Shown: one piece after another, positions 1-9,182 of the stretch
Layout of the letters: each line of letters starts with the position of its first letter
Numbering within the stretch: position 1 is the stretch's first letter
From: Flavobacterium saccharophilum
GTDB lineage: Bacteria; Bacteroidota; Bacteroidia; Flavobacteriales; Flavobacteriaceae
NCBI RefSeq assembly: GCF_900142735.1
Contig: NZ_FRBY01000004.1
Coordinates: forward strand, 580,059 to 644,058
Length of the DNA stretch: 64,000 nucleotides
Reading direction: 5' to 3'
The notes under the pieces: generated by a model
What the model was told of the DNA's origin: nothing
Seen by the model: only the letters and a program-made list of their open reading frames with translations
Database searches by the model: none
Translations under genes and position numbers: made by a program

Positions 1-3000
1 TTCATAGCTCAATAAACTATTTTGGTTTTTAGCAGACCACATGAGTAGTTGAAGAGGTCGTGTAGTTGAAGGTGGTAAAGATTTCATCTCATATTCTTCG
101 ACAATAACATGAACATTTGTGCTTCCTATACCAAATGAGCTCACACCAGCTCTTCTTTTTCCATCTGCTTTCCAGTCAATTAATTTGTTATTGATATAAA
201 ATGGACTATTATCAAAATCTATATTTGGATTTGGTTTATTGAAATTAACCATTGGAGGTATTTGCTTGTGGCGCATTGCTAATAATGTTTTTATTAAACC
301 TGCAACGCCTGCAGCTGCGGTGGTGTGTCCCATATTACTTTTTATGGATCCCAAAGCACAGTAACCATTTCTTTCTTGTTTACCATAGGCAATTTTAAGT
401 CCTTCTATCTCTATTGGGTCACCAATGGGAGTTGCGGTGCCATGTGCTTCCATATAACTAATAGTTGAAGGTGATATCTTAGCATCATTAAATGCATTAA
501 TTATTGCTCCGGCCTGACCTTTAGGACTTGGTGCCATAAAACTACCTTTCTCGCCTCCGTCGTTATTTACACCAACGCCTTTAATAACTCCGTAGATAAT
601 ATCTCCATCTTTTTCAGCTTCTTCTAATCTTTTAAGTAAAACAACTCCGGCACCATCACTAAAAACGGTACCTTTTCCAGAAGCATCAAAAGATCTGGTA
701 GAACCATCAGGGCTTTTAATAAATCCATCATCATAAAGATGACCGCTATTTATCGGTGAAGTTACGCTGGAACCTCCCGCAAGAGCGATGTCGCACATTC
801 CTGTTCTTATTGCTTTTACGGCTTCAGCAATTGCTAATAAAGAAGTCGAGCAAGCTGAATGTACACTAACAGAAGGGCCTTTTAAATTTAAATGATACGA
901 AGTTCTGGGTGCAATAAAATCTTTTCCGTTAACAGTATAGATTTGAAGTTCGCCTATTGAACTTTTTAACTCTTTGTTTGAGAATATATTATTTTCGTAG
1001 TAAGTATTAATTTCACTGCCTGAGTATACTCCAATACTTCCTTTATAATGTTTAGGCAGATGCCCGGATTGCTCTAATGCTTCAAATGAAATTTCCAGAA
1101 ACACTCTTATTTGCGGATCCATAGCGGCCGCGAGTTGTGGGTTTAATCCAAAGAAATTGGCATCAAATGTTTTGGCGGAAGGCAAAATTCCACGAGCACC
1201 TATATAAAGCAGGTCTTTACGAAGACTTTCAGGCAAATTAATATCTAATTCGTCTTTTGTAAAATAGGATATGGTTTCTTTTCCAGTTTTTAAATTTTCC
1301 CATAATTCCTCTATCGAGTCAGAACCGGGAAATCTTCCAGCCATGCCAATTACTGCGATATCTGCAGAAACGTTTTGGTTATTAGTCTCTTTAAATACAA
1401 ACAAATCTTCCTTATTATTTTCTCCATTTTTATCCTCTCCAAAGACTGTGGCAAGCTCCCTAATTGTAGGATAGATATACATTTTTGAAACAGGTATTTC
1501 GATCGATAAACGTTGTCTCAATACCGAAGTAATTTTTTGTGCCAATACAGAACTTCCTCCAATATCAAAAAAATCATCATCTATGCCTATACTTGTTATT
1601 TTTAATTCCTCACTCCAGATTTTTGCAATATCTTTTTCTAATTGTGTATTGGGTTTTTTGAATAGAGGAGCAGATTCAGGTCTGCTATGTTCAGGAACGG
1701 GTAAATTCTTTTTATCAATTTTTCCATTTGGTGTTATTGGAAAATCATCTACCTGAACATATTTCGAGGGTAATAATATTTCGGGTAAAATTTTTGAAAG
1801 TGCCTCATGAATTATTTTTTCATCCTTTAGTTGTTCAGTGGATTTAAAATAAGCTATAAGTTTATCTTCATTTCCATAATAATTGCTTACAATTACTGCT
1901 GACTGTTTTATTCCTGGAAAACTATTTAAGGCAGTTTCAATTTCACCTAATTCAATACGATGTCCTCTAATTTTAACTTGGTGATCTATACGCCCCAAAC
2001 ATTGAAATTCTCCATTCTGTAATAATTTTCCTAAGTCACCCGTACGATAAAGAATAGCATTTGGTTCTGTCGAAAAGGAATCTGGAATAAATTTTTCAGC
2101 TGTAAGCTCCGGGCGTTTCCAATAACCTTGTGCGACTCCATCTCCACCAATTACTATTTCTCCAATTGTTCCGGGAGCAACAGCTTGTCCTTGCTCATCT
2201 AATAAGTAAATTTGTGTGTTTGCAATAGGGCCTCCAATCGTAATTAATTCATCATCTGCATGAATTTGTTTTATAGCGGACCATATTGTAGTTTCTGTTG
2301 GCCCGTACATATTCCAAAGCGAATCACATCTGGCAATTAATTGGCGTGCCAGATTTAAAGGTAAAGCTTCACCGCCACAAAGTGCTTTTAGACTCAACGG
2401 GGTTTCCCAGCCAGAATCAATTAGTAATTGCCATGTTGTTGGAGTAGCCTGTAATATGGTAATTTCTTTTTTTTGTAAAAGCTGAAACAAAAGCTGCCCA
2501 TCGCGAGTAGTTTCATAATCAGCAAAAACTACGGTCGAACCGTTAATTAATGGTAAAAATAATTCGAGACCTGCAATATCAAATGAAATTGTTGTAATCG
2601 ACAATAATTTGTCTTCTACTTTTATGCCCGGCTCAATAGCCATGCTATATAAAAAGTTTACCAAATTTCTATGAGTTACTGTAACGCCCTTGGGCTTTCC
2701 GGTAGATCCGGAAGTATACATCATATATGCAACAGTTTCATTACTAACAGTAACTGAAACGGGTAATATAGGATATTCTTCCATTGCGGACAATGCGTCC
2801 TCGAGCAATATTGTTTTTGAATAAAGAGGCAATGAAGCAACAATTGATTTTGTGGTTAACAAAAAACTGGCCTCAGAATCTTCAAGCATAAATTCTAAAC
2901 GTGCAGTTGGAAATTTAGGATCTAGGGGTAAATAGGATGCCCCACATTGTAAAATGGCAAAAAGTGCAATAATTAATTTTGGGCTTCGCTCCATAGAAAC

Positions 3001-3231
3001 AGCAACTATTTGCCCGGAGGATAAACCTTGATCCAGAAAATAATTAGCCATTTGATTTATCTTTTTTGCCAATTCTTCATATGTCATCTTTTCATCTTCA
3101 AATTCAAGAGCTATTGAATTAGGGAAAATTTCAGCTTGCTCTGCAAAAAGTTCATGTAGAGCACTTTTAGGATAGGCAATTTTAGTCCAACTTATGTTGT
3201 TGTCTAAATTATTTTTGTTAGTTCTTTTCAT
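1..3231 (-). CDS. Hybrid NRPS-PKS, loading module A-T-KS (partial, runs off the left edge)
   Basis: The 1077 visible codons start at ATG 3231-3229 and stay open to base 1, so the C-terminus is missing. Order: adenylation domain (about residues 20-510) with YTSGSTGKPKG, MYGPTETTIW, YRTGDLG, GRIDHQVKIRGHRIELGEIE and PNGKIDK; carrier domain with the phosphopantetheine site GGSS (Ser561); ketosynthase from about residue 622 with Cys794 (SACSTSL), His930 (EAHGTA) and His969 (NMGHT), a complete triad. No condensation domain precedes the A domain, so it looks like a starter module. Aligning the pocket to GrsA by eye gives D-I-L-Q-C-G-M-I-W-K, close to the published glycine code. The product is unknown. 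The sequence stops in the linker after the KS, where an acyltransferase or another domain would follow. Confidence 0.93.
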   Translation of the reverse strand, partial: MKRTNKNNLDNNISWTKIAYPKSALHELFAEQAEIFPNSIALEFEDEKMTYEELAKKINQMANYFLDQGLSSGQIVAVSMERSPKLIIALFAILQCGASYLPLDPKFPTARLEFMLEDSEASFLLTTKSIVASLPLYSKTILLEDALSAMEEYPILPVSVTVSNETVAYMMYTSGSTGKPKGVTVTHRNLVNFLYSMAIEPGIKVEDKLLSITTISFDIAGLELFLPLINGSTVVFADYETTRDGQLLFQLLQKKEITILQATPTTWQLLIDSGWETPLSLKALCGGEALPLNLARQLIARCDSLWNMYGPTETTIWSAIKQIHADDELITIGGPIANTQIYLLDEQGQAVAPGTIGEIVIGGDGVAQGYWKRPELTAEKFIPDSFSTEPNAILYRTGDLGKLLQNGEFQCLGRIDHQVKIRGHRIELGEIETALNSFPGIKQSAVIVSNYYGNEDKLIAYFKSTEQLKDEKIIHEALSKILPEILLPSKYVQVDDFPITPNGKIDKKNLPVPEHSRPESAPLFKKPNTQLEKDIAKIWSEELKITSIGIDDDFFDIGGSSVLAQKITSVLRQRLSIEIPVSKMYIYPTIRELATVFGEDKNGENNKEDLFVFKETNNQNVSADIAVIGMAGRFPGSDSIEELWENLKTGKETISYFTKDELDINLPESLRKDLLYIGARGILPSAKTFDANFFGLNPQLAAAMDPQIRVFLEISFEALEQSGHLPKHYKGSIGVYSGSEINTYYENNIFSNKELKSSIGELQIYTVNGKDFIAPRTSYHLNLKGPSVSVHSACSTSLLAIAEAVKAIRTGMCDIALAGGSSVTSPINSGHLYDDGFIKSPDGSTRSFDASGKGTVFSDGAGVVLLKRLEEAEKDGDIIYGVIKGVGVNNDGGEKGSFMAPSPKGQAGAIINAFNDAKISPSTISYMEAHGTATPIGDPIEIEGLKIAYGKQERNGYCALGSIKSNMGHTTAAAGVAGLIKTLLAMRHKQIPPMVNFNKPNPNIDFDNSPFYINNKLIDWKADGKRRAGVSSFGIGSTNVHVIVEEYEMKSLPPSTTRPLQLLMWSAKNQNSLLSYE

Positions 3232-4061
3232 TTTAATGGTATTAAAATTAAAGGTGATAAAAATAATATGATGAGTTTAGCGTCATGATATTTGTAATTT
3301 ATTACTTAAAAAGAATGTTTTTTTAAGTAAATAGTTTGTTTATCTAACAAATAGATATGGGAGTTATAATTCTTTTTTGGCTAATAATTTTGATGTAAAA
3401 TATTTTGTATATCTGTTAATTAGCTATTAATGATCTTTTTAAAAGATTTTCTTCTTCACTTATACTTGTATGCTATTCTCATCTATGAATGACATATTCT
3501 AAATTAGATTTGGGGAATTTTATTAAATCTGATAAGTTGTTTACGAAACCAATTTCATTTACCAATTTTCCTTTTTTTCAACTGCAAGATTTTTATATGT
3601 AAATATCCTACCTATTTATCTTTCTGTTTTTTGTTTTAAAAGGCAATAATTCCTCGTTGAGACCAATTTACCCTTGAACAGGACAGTATTTATTCTGACA
3701 GAAATAAAATATTTAATTTTACGTGTTAATAAGTTGCTTTTGTTTAGATGTTTAGATGTTTTTTGGAAGGTAAATATCTAGTAATACCTGTTCTGATTTT
3801 TAAAGAAATCAGATATGATAATAATAAAAAAGGTGTTGAAAATATATTTCATGAAAACATAACCATTGTTATATTAGGTACGCTCCGGTTCATTATTTTT
3901 TTTTAGTAAAGAGGCAGGAGCACTATAAAGGATTTTTTCAATGTAGGTAAATAGTCATTAAAATACTACATTTAGTGCCGTTTATCGGAATTAAAATTAG
4001 TTATATCGGTTTTATTTTGTAAATAAATATTTTTGCAGTAAAATAATAAGCCTGTAAAACT
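3232..4061. other. 830-base AT-rich gap between divergent genes
   Basis: This gap separates the minus-strand NRPS-PKS from the plus-strand secreted-protein cassette, so it should carry both promoters. I see no credible coding region. The only promoter element I can place is the -7 box at 4028-4035. The remainder is AT-rich without a clear long repeat. Confidence 0.6.
4028..4035 (+). promoter_or_regulatory. -7 promoter box TATTTTTG
   Basis: The sequence matches the Bacteroidota -7 consensus TAnnTTTG and ends 26 bases before the GTG start of the next gene. I found no TTG at the usual 18-21 base spacing, so this rests on the -7 element alone. Confidence 0.45.
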
Positions 4062-4580
4062 GTGAAGTATCTAAATTTAAAAATTATTAATCTGCTCATA
4101 ATTATGCTGTTGTTTTTTCCTTTTAAAGGAAATAGTCAAAATACACAAGATATTATGGAAACCATAATTACATCTGGTAGTAATGCAACAGGAAGTTCTG
4201 GTTCTGTAACTTATTCAATTGGCCAGGTATTCTATACTTATATAGGAGTACAAACAGTATATAATGTGGCTCAGGGTATACAACATCAGGAAAATGATGA
4301 AAATCTGGGTACACCCGAAATTGAAAAACCTACAACAGAAATATTTGTTTTCCCAAATCCAACGATAGATTTTGTTAATGTAAGTATGAAAGGAGAAGAG
4401 CTGGAAGGTGCAAATAGAGCCTATCGTCTTTATGACTTACAAGGCAGGCTTTTGAAACAAAATGTAATTACTCAAGCTGAAACCCAGATTAGCTTAAATA
4501 ATTTTAGTTCATCCCTTTATGTACTGACGATATATGTGGATAATAAACTTTATAAATCTTTTAAAATATTAAAAAAATAA
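4062..4580 (+). CDS. Small exported protein with type IX secretion sorting domain
   Basis: The 172-residue protein has a signal peptide (lysines, then LLIIMLLFFPF, ending GNSQ). A short N-terminal domain contains TGSSGSVTYSIGQVFY and VAQGIQH, a pattern common in secreted Bacteroidota proteins. The C-terminal 75 residues match the T9SS type A sorting domain: FPNPTIDFVNV, YRLYDLQGRLL, LYVLTI and a basic end KILKK. It should therefore cross the outer membrane by T9SS and lose this tail or be anchored at the surface. The start is GTG, because no ATG lies between the in-frame stop at 4047 and this codon. It is followed after 4 bases by the next gene and is probably cotranscribed with it. The specific role is unknown. 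Confidence 0.85.
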   Translation: MKYLNLKIINLLIIMLLFFPFKGNSQNTQDIMETIITSGSNATGSSGSVTYSIGQVFYTYIGVQTVYNVAQGIQHQENDENLGTPEIEKPTTEIFVFPNPTIDFVNVSMKGEELEGANRAYRLYDLQGRLLKQNVITQAETQISLNNFSSSLYVLTIYVDNKLYKSFKILKK

Positions 4581-4584
4581 GATA

Positions 4585-5322
4585 ATGAAAATTGCACTTA
4601 CGATACTTTTATTTTTGACTTTTACCTTTACAGTATTTGCTCAAGCACCTGAAAAAATGAGTTATCAGGCAATTATTCGCGCACAAGATAATAGTCTGAT
4701 CATGAATTCGAGAATTAGCCTTAAAGTTATTATACATCAAAGTACTGTTAGCGGAACAAGTGTATATACGGAAACGCATTCTCCTACTACAAATAACAAC
4801 GGATTGGTTTCTCTTGAAATTGGAACAGGAACTGTTTCGATAGGTAACTTTAGCCAGATAGCATGGGATAAAGGACCTTATTTTATAGAAACGCAAGTTG
4901 ATGTAAACGGTGGTGCTAATTATAATATTACCGGAGTTACACAGCTTTTGAGTGTGCCTTATGCATTACATGCAAAAACTGCTGACAGAGTAGTAGGAGG
5001 CGTAACTCCTCCCATTACTAAAGCGACGGTCATTACGTTTACTTCTTCAAGAAACATTGCCATTACAGATGTGAATAATACAATAGAATGTACCACATCG
5101 GCTACATTAACATTAACTGCTGATTTTGGAAGCATGCTAGTGGGTGAGACTATTAATTTAGAAGCGCATAACGGTGCAGTATTGACAGTTCAAGCCTCAT
5201 CAGGCGTATCAATTAACTACAATGCAAATGGTAGTGGAAAATTTACCAGTATTGCTGGAAACGTAAGGTTTGGTTTTCTTAGAAAAACGGGCACAAATTC
5301 CTATATTATATCTGGACAATGA
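4585..5322 (+). CDS. Secreted protein of unknown function (common Bacteroidota N-terminal domain)
   Basis: The 245-residue protein has a signal peptide (ILLFLTFTFTVFAQ). Residues 20-135 carry a pattern often seen in Bacteroidota exported proteins: PEKMSYQAIIR, VYTETH, NGLVSLEIGTG, WDKGPYFIE and QLLSVPYALHAKTA. The C-terminal 100 residues are threonine-, serine- and valine-rich and look like beta structure, with no T9SS tail. It may be a surface fibre or adhesin component, but that is a guess. Its stop overlaps the next start (ATGA), so translation of the two is probably coupled. Confidence 0.8.
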   Translation: MKIALTILLFLTFTFTVFAQAPEKMSYQAIIRAQDNSLIMNSRISLKVIIHQSTVSGTSVYTETHSPTTNNNGLVSLEIGTGTVSIGNFSQIAWDKGPYFIETQVDVNGGANYNITGVTQLLSVPYALHAKTADRVVGGVTPPITKATVITFTSSRNIAITDVNNTIECTTSATLTLTADFGSMLVGETINLEAHNGAVLTVQASSGVSINYNANGSGKFTSIAGNVRFGFLRKTGTNSYIISGQ

Positions 5323-7499
5323 AACATTTAATATTTTTTTTACTCTTTACGACTATAGTTTTTTCACAAAACTATCATTATGCTATTGATGATGCTCCCG
5401 TAAAGACTCCAGAAGTACCATCGGGAGTTAATAATCAATTAGAAGAAATTAAATATTTTGAGGCTTTTTTGTTACCTATTGCACAAAAAGCGAGTATTCA
5501 GGCGGCTTTAGACTTGCATGGTGCTGTACGATTAGAAAAAGGGGATTATTCAGGAGTAGATATTGTCATGAAAAGCAATCAAAGGCTTTATGGTTATCCA
5601 TCATTAACCAAAGTATCTAATATTACTATAACAGCAGGAAGTACCGGAGTTGTTTTAGAAAACTTGCTTCCACAAGATAAAACGATAACGCTTCAGGCAG
5701 GAGGAGTAATTTCTAATTGTACTTTTAAATCCATAAAGTGGGCAACTTTAAAGGCAACAAATGCAACTTTTACAAATAATACCTTTATTAATTACGGTGG
5801 TAATATTTTAATAGATTGTAGTCAGTCTGGTTATTTTAGAAATAATAAATTTATAAAACACCAATCTGGGGGGTTAACGACGGTTTTGACTATGAAAGGA
5901 AATACCACGACTCCTAGTTATGGTAATGTGCATTTGCACACTAATTTTCTAACACCTCATGGAGATACAAGCGAACTGGATAATTTAGTATCGGCTACTT
6001 TTGTTGGTATTGATGCGGAAGGATGGAATCTTACCGGAGATGGAACAAAAGCCATGTTTAAGGCTAGTAATATGGGTAATGTTAAAATAACAGATTTGGG
6101 AGGCGGTAATTCATATTCTGCAGTTAGAACAGGAGCTTATGACATCGATGCTGCTAATGTATCGATATTAAATAAAAAACTTTTTACAGAATTTGATGTA
6201 ATATCACCCAGAACTAACATGATATTGATTGGTGCTTTAGGTGGGTATAAAAGAGGAAGCGGAACAGTTACCGGATATGATCTCTGGGGAAATTTAGACA
6301 ACACCAATTCTCTAAAATATAATAACATTGAACAAACTGCCACTATAACTAATACAGCAATAATTTCAAGTGTTAGCGCTTCTATTTTAGGAAATCAATA
6401 TACACCGTGGAGTCGACCAACATGGGAGACATTACCAGATCCTACAGGTGTAAATTGGAGAGATGACAGAGCAGGTAAAACAGATAGTACAATTTATATT
6501 CAGAACTTAATAAATACAAATGGAGTTGCAGAACTTCCAGAGGGTACCTTTTATATTAGCTCTACTTTAAAAGTTCCTCTTGACAGAGCTCATGGAATTA
6601 TGGGTAAGGGTACAGGAAAAACTACCATAGTAGGGATGAAAGATGATTTTCCTTTAATAACGCTTACTGGTGGTCAGGACGACAATTTTGTATTGGCACA
6701 TTTGACGCTGCAAGGCGGCAGTGTAGGTGTTTATTCATCGCAAAACTTTGGTACACAGCATATGAGTTTTGTATGGTTAAAATATGTAGTATTTAGAGAT
6801 CAAAATTATGGCTTTCAGTTAGATCAAATGATGGGCTTTGATAATAATTTCTTTGATAATATTTCTTTTGTAAATTGCAATAAAGGATTTTTTCAAGATC
6901 CTCTTGTAAACGGAGATTCTGATCATTCCAGCTTTGTTGATAAAACGATGTTTTACAGAGGTCAGTTTATAAATTGTACTACAGCAGTTTCTATGCTAGC
7001 AACAAGAGCAGATAATTTAAATGCCTGGGTAGATTGTAAATTTAGTGGAGGACAAACTGCTCTTACTTTAGGTGGAAACAATTATCCAATAGCTGCCAAT
7101 TGTGATTTTACAGGATTTACAGGAAAGCAAGTTATAAGCAGTGGAGATATCTCCCTTTATAATTCTAATTTTTACAGTAACAGCACTACAGCTTCAACTA
7201 TTAAATCTATTAACTCCTATATTGAAGGATGTAATTTTTCAGATGCAACAACTTTATTTTCATCTGTCATATATAATCCTGTAAATGCTTATATCGTAAA
7301 CTCTACTGTGACAAGTACAGTATCCTCTTTAGTAATAGATGGAGATTGGAACAGTAAATACTCAGGAGTATTTATGAATAGTAATTTTAAGTCAAACCCC
7401 ACACTTAGCAAGCTGTTAGTAAATGTAAAAGAAGGTACGGCAACCGTAATTATAAATACAGCTTCTAATCCTTATCCACAGCTTTTAGTTACACGATAA
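5319..7499 (+). CDS. Large exported beta-helix protein (pectate-lyase-like fold)
   Basis: The 726-residue protein has a signal peptide (LIFFLLFTTIVFSQ). Two right-handed parallel beta-helix regions are suggested by short repeats rich in N, T, F and G. The first is at about residues 60-290 (CTFKSIKW, NATFTNNTF, GYFRNNKF). The second is from about 375, opening like pectate-lyase-superfamily domains (DDRAGKTDSTIYIQNLI, ELPEGTFYISSTLK, GIMGKGTGKTTIVG). Such folds bind or cut polysaccharides, but I cannot identify catalytic residues. No T9SS tail is visible, so it may use a partner or stay periplasmic. It is the last gene of the cassette and is followed by a terminator. Confidence 0.82.
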   Translation: MKHLIFFLLFTTIVFSQNYHYAIDDAPVKTPEVPSGVNNQLEEIKYFEAFLLPIAQKASIQAALDLHGAVRLEKGDYSGVDIVMKSNQRLYGYPSLTKVSNITITAGSTGVVLENLLPQDKTITLQAGGVISNCTFKSIKWATLKATNATFTNNTFINYGGNILIDCSQSGYFRNNKFIKHQSGGLTTVLTMKGNTTTPSYGNVHLHTNFLTPHGDTSELDNLVSATFVGIDAEGWNLTGDGTKAMFKASNMGNVKITDLGGGNSYSAVRTGAYDIDAANVSILNKKLFTEFDVISPRTNMILIGALGGYKRGSGTVTGYDLWGNLDNTNSLKYNNIEQTATITNTAIISSVSASILGNQYTPWSRPTWETLPDPTGVNWRDDRAGKTDSTIYIQNLINTNGVAELPEGTFYISSTLKVPLDRAHGIMGKGTGKTTIVGMKDDFPLITLTGGQDDNFVLAHLTLQGGSVGVYSSQNFGTQHMSFVWLKYVVFRDQNYGFQLDQMMGFDNNFFDNISFVNCNKGFFQDPLVNGDSDHSSFVDKTMFYRGQFINCTTAVSMLATRADNLNAWVDCKFSGGQTALTLGGNNYPIAANCDFTGFTGKQVISSGDISLYNSNFYSNSTTASTIKSINSYIEGCNFSDATTLFSSVIYNPVNAYIVNSTVTSTVSSLVIDGDWNSKYSGVFMNSNFKSNPTLSKLLVNVKEGTATVIINTASNPYPQLLVTR

Positions 7500-7530
7500 A
7501 CATTATAATTTTTTATATACATCTAACTTA

Positions 7531-7563
7531 ACTGATCAATTTATTTATTGGTCAGTTTTTTTT
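7531..7563 (+). terminator. Rho-independent terminator after the secreted-protein cassette
   Basis: ACTGATCAA pairs with TTGGTCAGT (one G-U pair) around an 8-base loop and is followed by eight T residues. It lies 31 bases past the stop of the beta-helix gene. Confidence 0.85.
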
Positions 7564-8113
7564 GTTTTAAATACTATTTGCAAAACATATAGTTATTAGA
7601 CGTATTATCTTGCTTCTTCTATTATTGGACGAATTATTGATCAAAAATCCCAAATGAGTTCTAAAAAAAACTCAGATACTTTCTTAGTTTATAAAATCTG
7701 ATTTAAAAAGTTTTCGTGCACCGTTTTAATTAAAATTTATTTTTGGTAGGATTTTTCCTTTTTAAATTGTCTTAACTATAAGAGTTTTGTTTTGTAATGC
7801 GTTTAAAATATAGTTTTTATCTGGTTAAAAATAATTTTTAGACGGCTTAAATCAACTATAGAAGGTGACTAAATGCATTTTATCGATTTTAAAATCCTTT
7901 GGACAGATTTATTATTTAAAACTATGGAAAATACATATTTTTGAGCGAAATTTAAAATTGACCAAAAAAAATTGACTGTTTGGTCAATAATATTGTTAAT
8001 AATTTATCATTTAGGATAAAAAATTAACTTTTTGATAACATTGAAAGAAAGGCGAATTATTTTAACTACAATAATAATAATTCAAGATAAGAATTATTTA
8101 AATTTTTTATTTT
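7564..8113. other. 550-base gap upstream of the XRE pair
   Basis: I see no coding region in this AT-rich stretch. Its main structure is the inverted repeat at 7957-7988, described separately. It should contain the promoter for the small regulators downstream, but no exact TAnnTTTG box is evident. Confidence 0.5.
7957..7988. repeat. Perfect 10-bp inverted repeat, possible operator
   Basis: ATTGACCAAA (7957-7966) is the exact reverse complement of TTTGGTCAAT (7979-7988), with 12 bases between. It has no T tract, so it is not a standard terminator. It lies 126 bases before the first XRE gene, which suggests a protein-binding site or an mRNA leader hairpin. Confidence 0.6.
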
Positions 8114-8347
8114 ATGAAATATAGTGTATACGAAAATATCAGAAAAATAAGAGAATTAAAAAACTTAACCAGAGAGTTTGTCGCTGCTGAATTAAAAATG
8201 AGCCCTAGTGGCTATGGTAAAATTGAAAGAGGAGATGTCGATTTAACGGTTTCTAAATTAATTGAGATTTCAAAAGTTTTAGATGTTTCAATTGAGTTCA
8301 TATTTAAATTTGATGTGTCTATTTTTTTTAATGAAACGGCAAAATAA
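8114..8347 (+). CDS. Small XRE-family DNA-binding protein
   Basis: The 77-residue protein is almost entirely one helix-turn-helix domain. IRKIRELKNLTREFVAAELKMS is followed by the recognition part SGYGKIERGDVDLTVSKLIEISKVL, as in Cro/CI-type proteins. It ends in a short hydrophobic tail (EFIFKFDVSIFF). No effector domain is present. It is followed after 72 bases by a shorter paralogue. Its position beside an antiterminator and a capsule operon suggests a role in switching that operon, but this is inferred from context only. Confidence 0.82.
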   Translation: MKYSVYENIRKIRELKNLTREFVAAELKMSPSGYGKIERGDVDLTVSKLIEISKVLDVSIEFIFKFDVSIFFNETAK

Positions 8348-8419
8348 AATATTCTAAAAAAATGTAAAATTAAAAGTTTTAAAACGAGACATAAATAGAT
8401 TAAATTAAATAATAAAGTT

Positions 8420-8623
8420 ATGGAAAATTACTATTTAAGAATCAAAAAGTATCGGATAGAAAATAATCACACTTCCGAATTTATAGCTATTCAAATGGAA
8501 ATGAGTTTGAAAAAGTATGAGAGTATTGAAAAAGGAATGGTCGATCTCAAATTATCAAAATTGGATAAGTTAGTTAAAATTTTAGGAATCAAAAAAAGTG
8601 AAATTTTCAAATTGGATACTTAG
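8420..8623 (+). CDS. Second small XRE-family protein, paralogue of the preceding gene
   Basis: The 67-residue protein aligns along its length with the gene before it: IKKYRIENNHTSEFIAIQMEMS, KKYESIEKGMVDLKLSKLDKLVKIL and EIFKLDT. The two look like an old tandem duplication. The helix-turn-helix is less typical, with lysine-rich recognition residues, so DNA specificity may differ. A bidirectional terminator follows 31 bases later. The function is unknown. Confidence 0.78.
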   Translation: MENYYLRIKKYRIENNHTSEFIAIQMEMSLKKYESIEKGMVDLKLSKLDKLVKILGIKKSEIFKLDT

Positions 8624-8654
8624 TTTTAGAAAAAAGAACATTTTTGTTATTCAC

Positions 8655-8696
8655 AAAAAAATTAGAGTTCACTATTAAAAAGAACTCTAATTTTTT
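8655..8696. terminator. Bidirectional terminator between convergent genes
   Basis: AAATTAGAGTTC pairs perfectly with GAACTCTAATTT around an 11-base loop, with A residues before and T residues after. It can therefore end transcription of both the XRE genes (plus) and the antiterminator gene (minus). Confidence 0.85.
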
Positions 8697-8717
8697 ACTT
8701 CCTATTATTAGCTATAT

Positions 8718-9182
8718 TTATTTTTTTACTTTTAAAACATATCCCAAAGATTCCAGAATTAAAACATAATGCGTTTTTGTGATGTCCTTGACAACAGCAT
8801 TATGATCACAAAATGGTCCGGAATTCAAATGTATTTCATCTCCAATTTGGTACTGCATAACCGATATTTCTTTAGCAGTATCGCCACTTTTAAGCCATTC
8901 TTTTATTGTCTCAATTTCCTGGTCTTTTACAATAGCATGTTTACCTAGCCAAAATAAATACCTTACCACACCAGGTGAATTAAAAACCAGATTTCTATCT
9001 TTTTCTTCCAATTGTACAAATATATAATGATCAAATAATGGTGATTCGACCTTTATTTTTCTATCAGATCTTTGTATGGTTTTTTTAATCACAGGACAAT
9101 AACAATTGATATTAAACCTGGTCAATTGTTCTGCAGCTCTTTTTTCCCATTTGGGCCTAGTGTATACGACGTACCATTTCAT
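8718..9182 (-). CDS. NusG-like transcription antiterminator of the UpxY/RfaH type
   Basis: The 154-residue protein opens WYVVYTRPKWEKRAAEQL, the usual start of the NusG N-terminal domain. FDHYIFVQL, GVVRYLFWLGKHAIV and the C-terminal KOW-like stretch (YQIGDEIHLNSGPFCDHNAVVKDI) follow. In Bacteroides, UpxY proteins bind RNA polymerase in the leader of a capsule operon and prevent premature termination; RfaH does the same in Proteobacteria. Here the gene is divergent from the 23-kb polysaccharide operon rather than its first gene. By family and position it probably acts on the hairpin-rich leader at 9642-9696, although that link is not shown by the sequence itself. Confidence 0.88.
   Translation of the reverse strand: MKWYVVYTRPKWEKRAAEQLTRFNINCYCPVIKKTIQRSDRKIKVESPLFDHYIFVQLEEKDRNLVFNSPGVVRYLFWLGKHAIVKDQEIETIKEWLKSGDTAKEISVMQYQIGDEIHLNSGPFCDHNAVVKDITKTHYVLILESLGYVLKVKK

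Noticed and set aside
1271..1474. Plus-strand open frame of 67 residues
   Set aside because: It lies entirely inside the NRPS-PKS gene on the other strand and has no recognisable motif.
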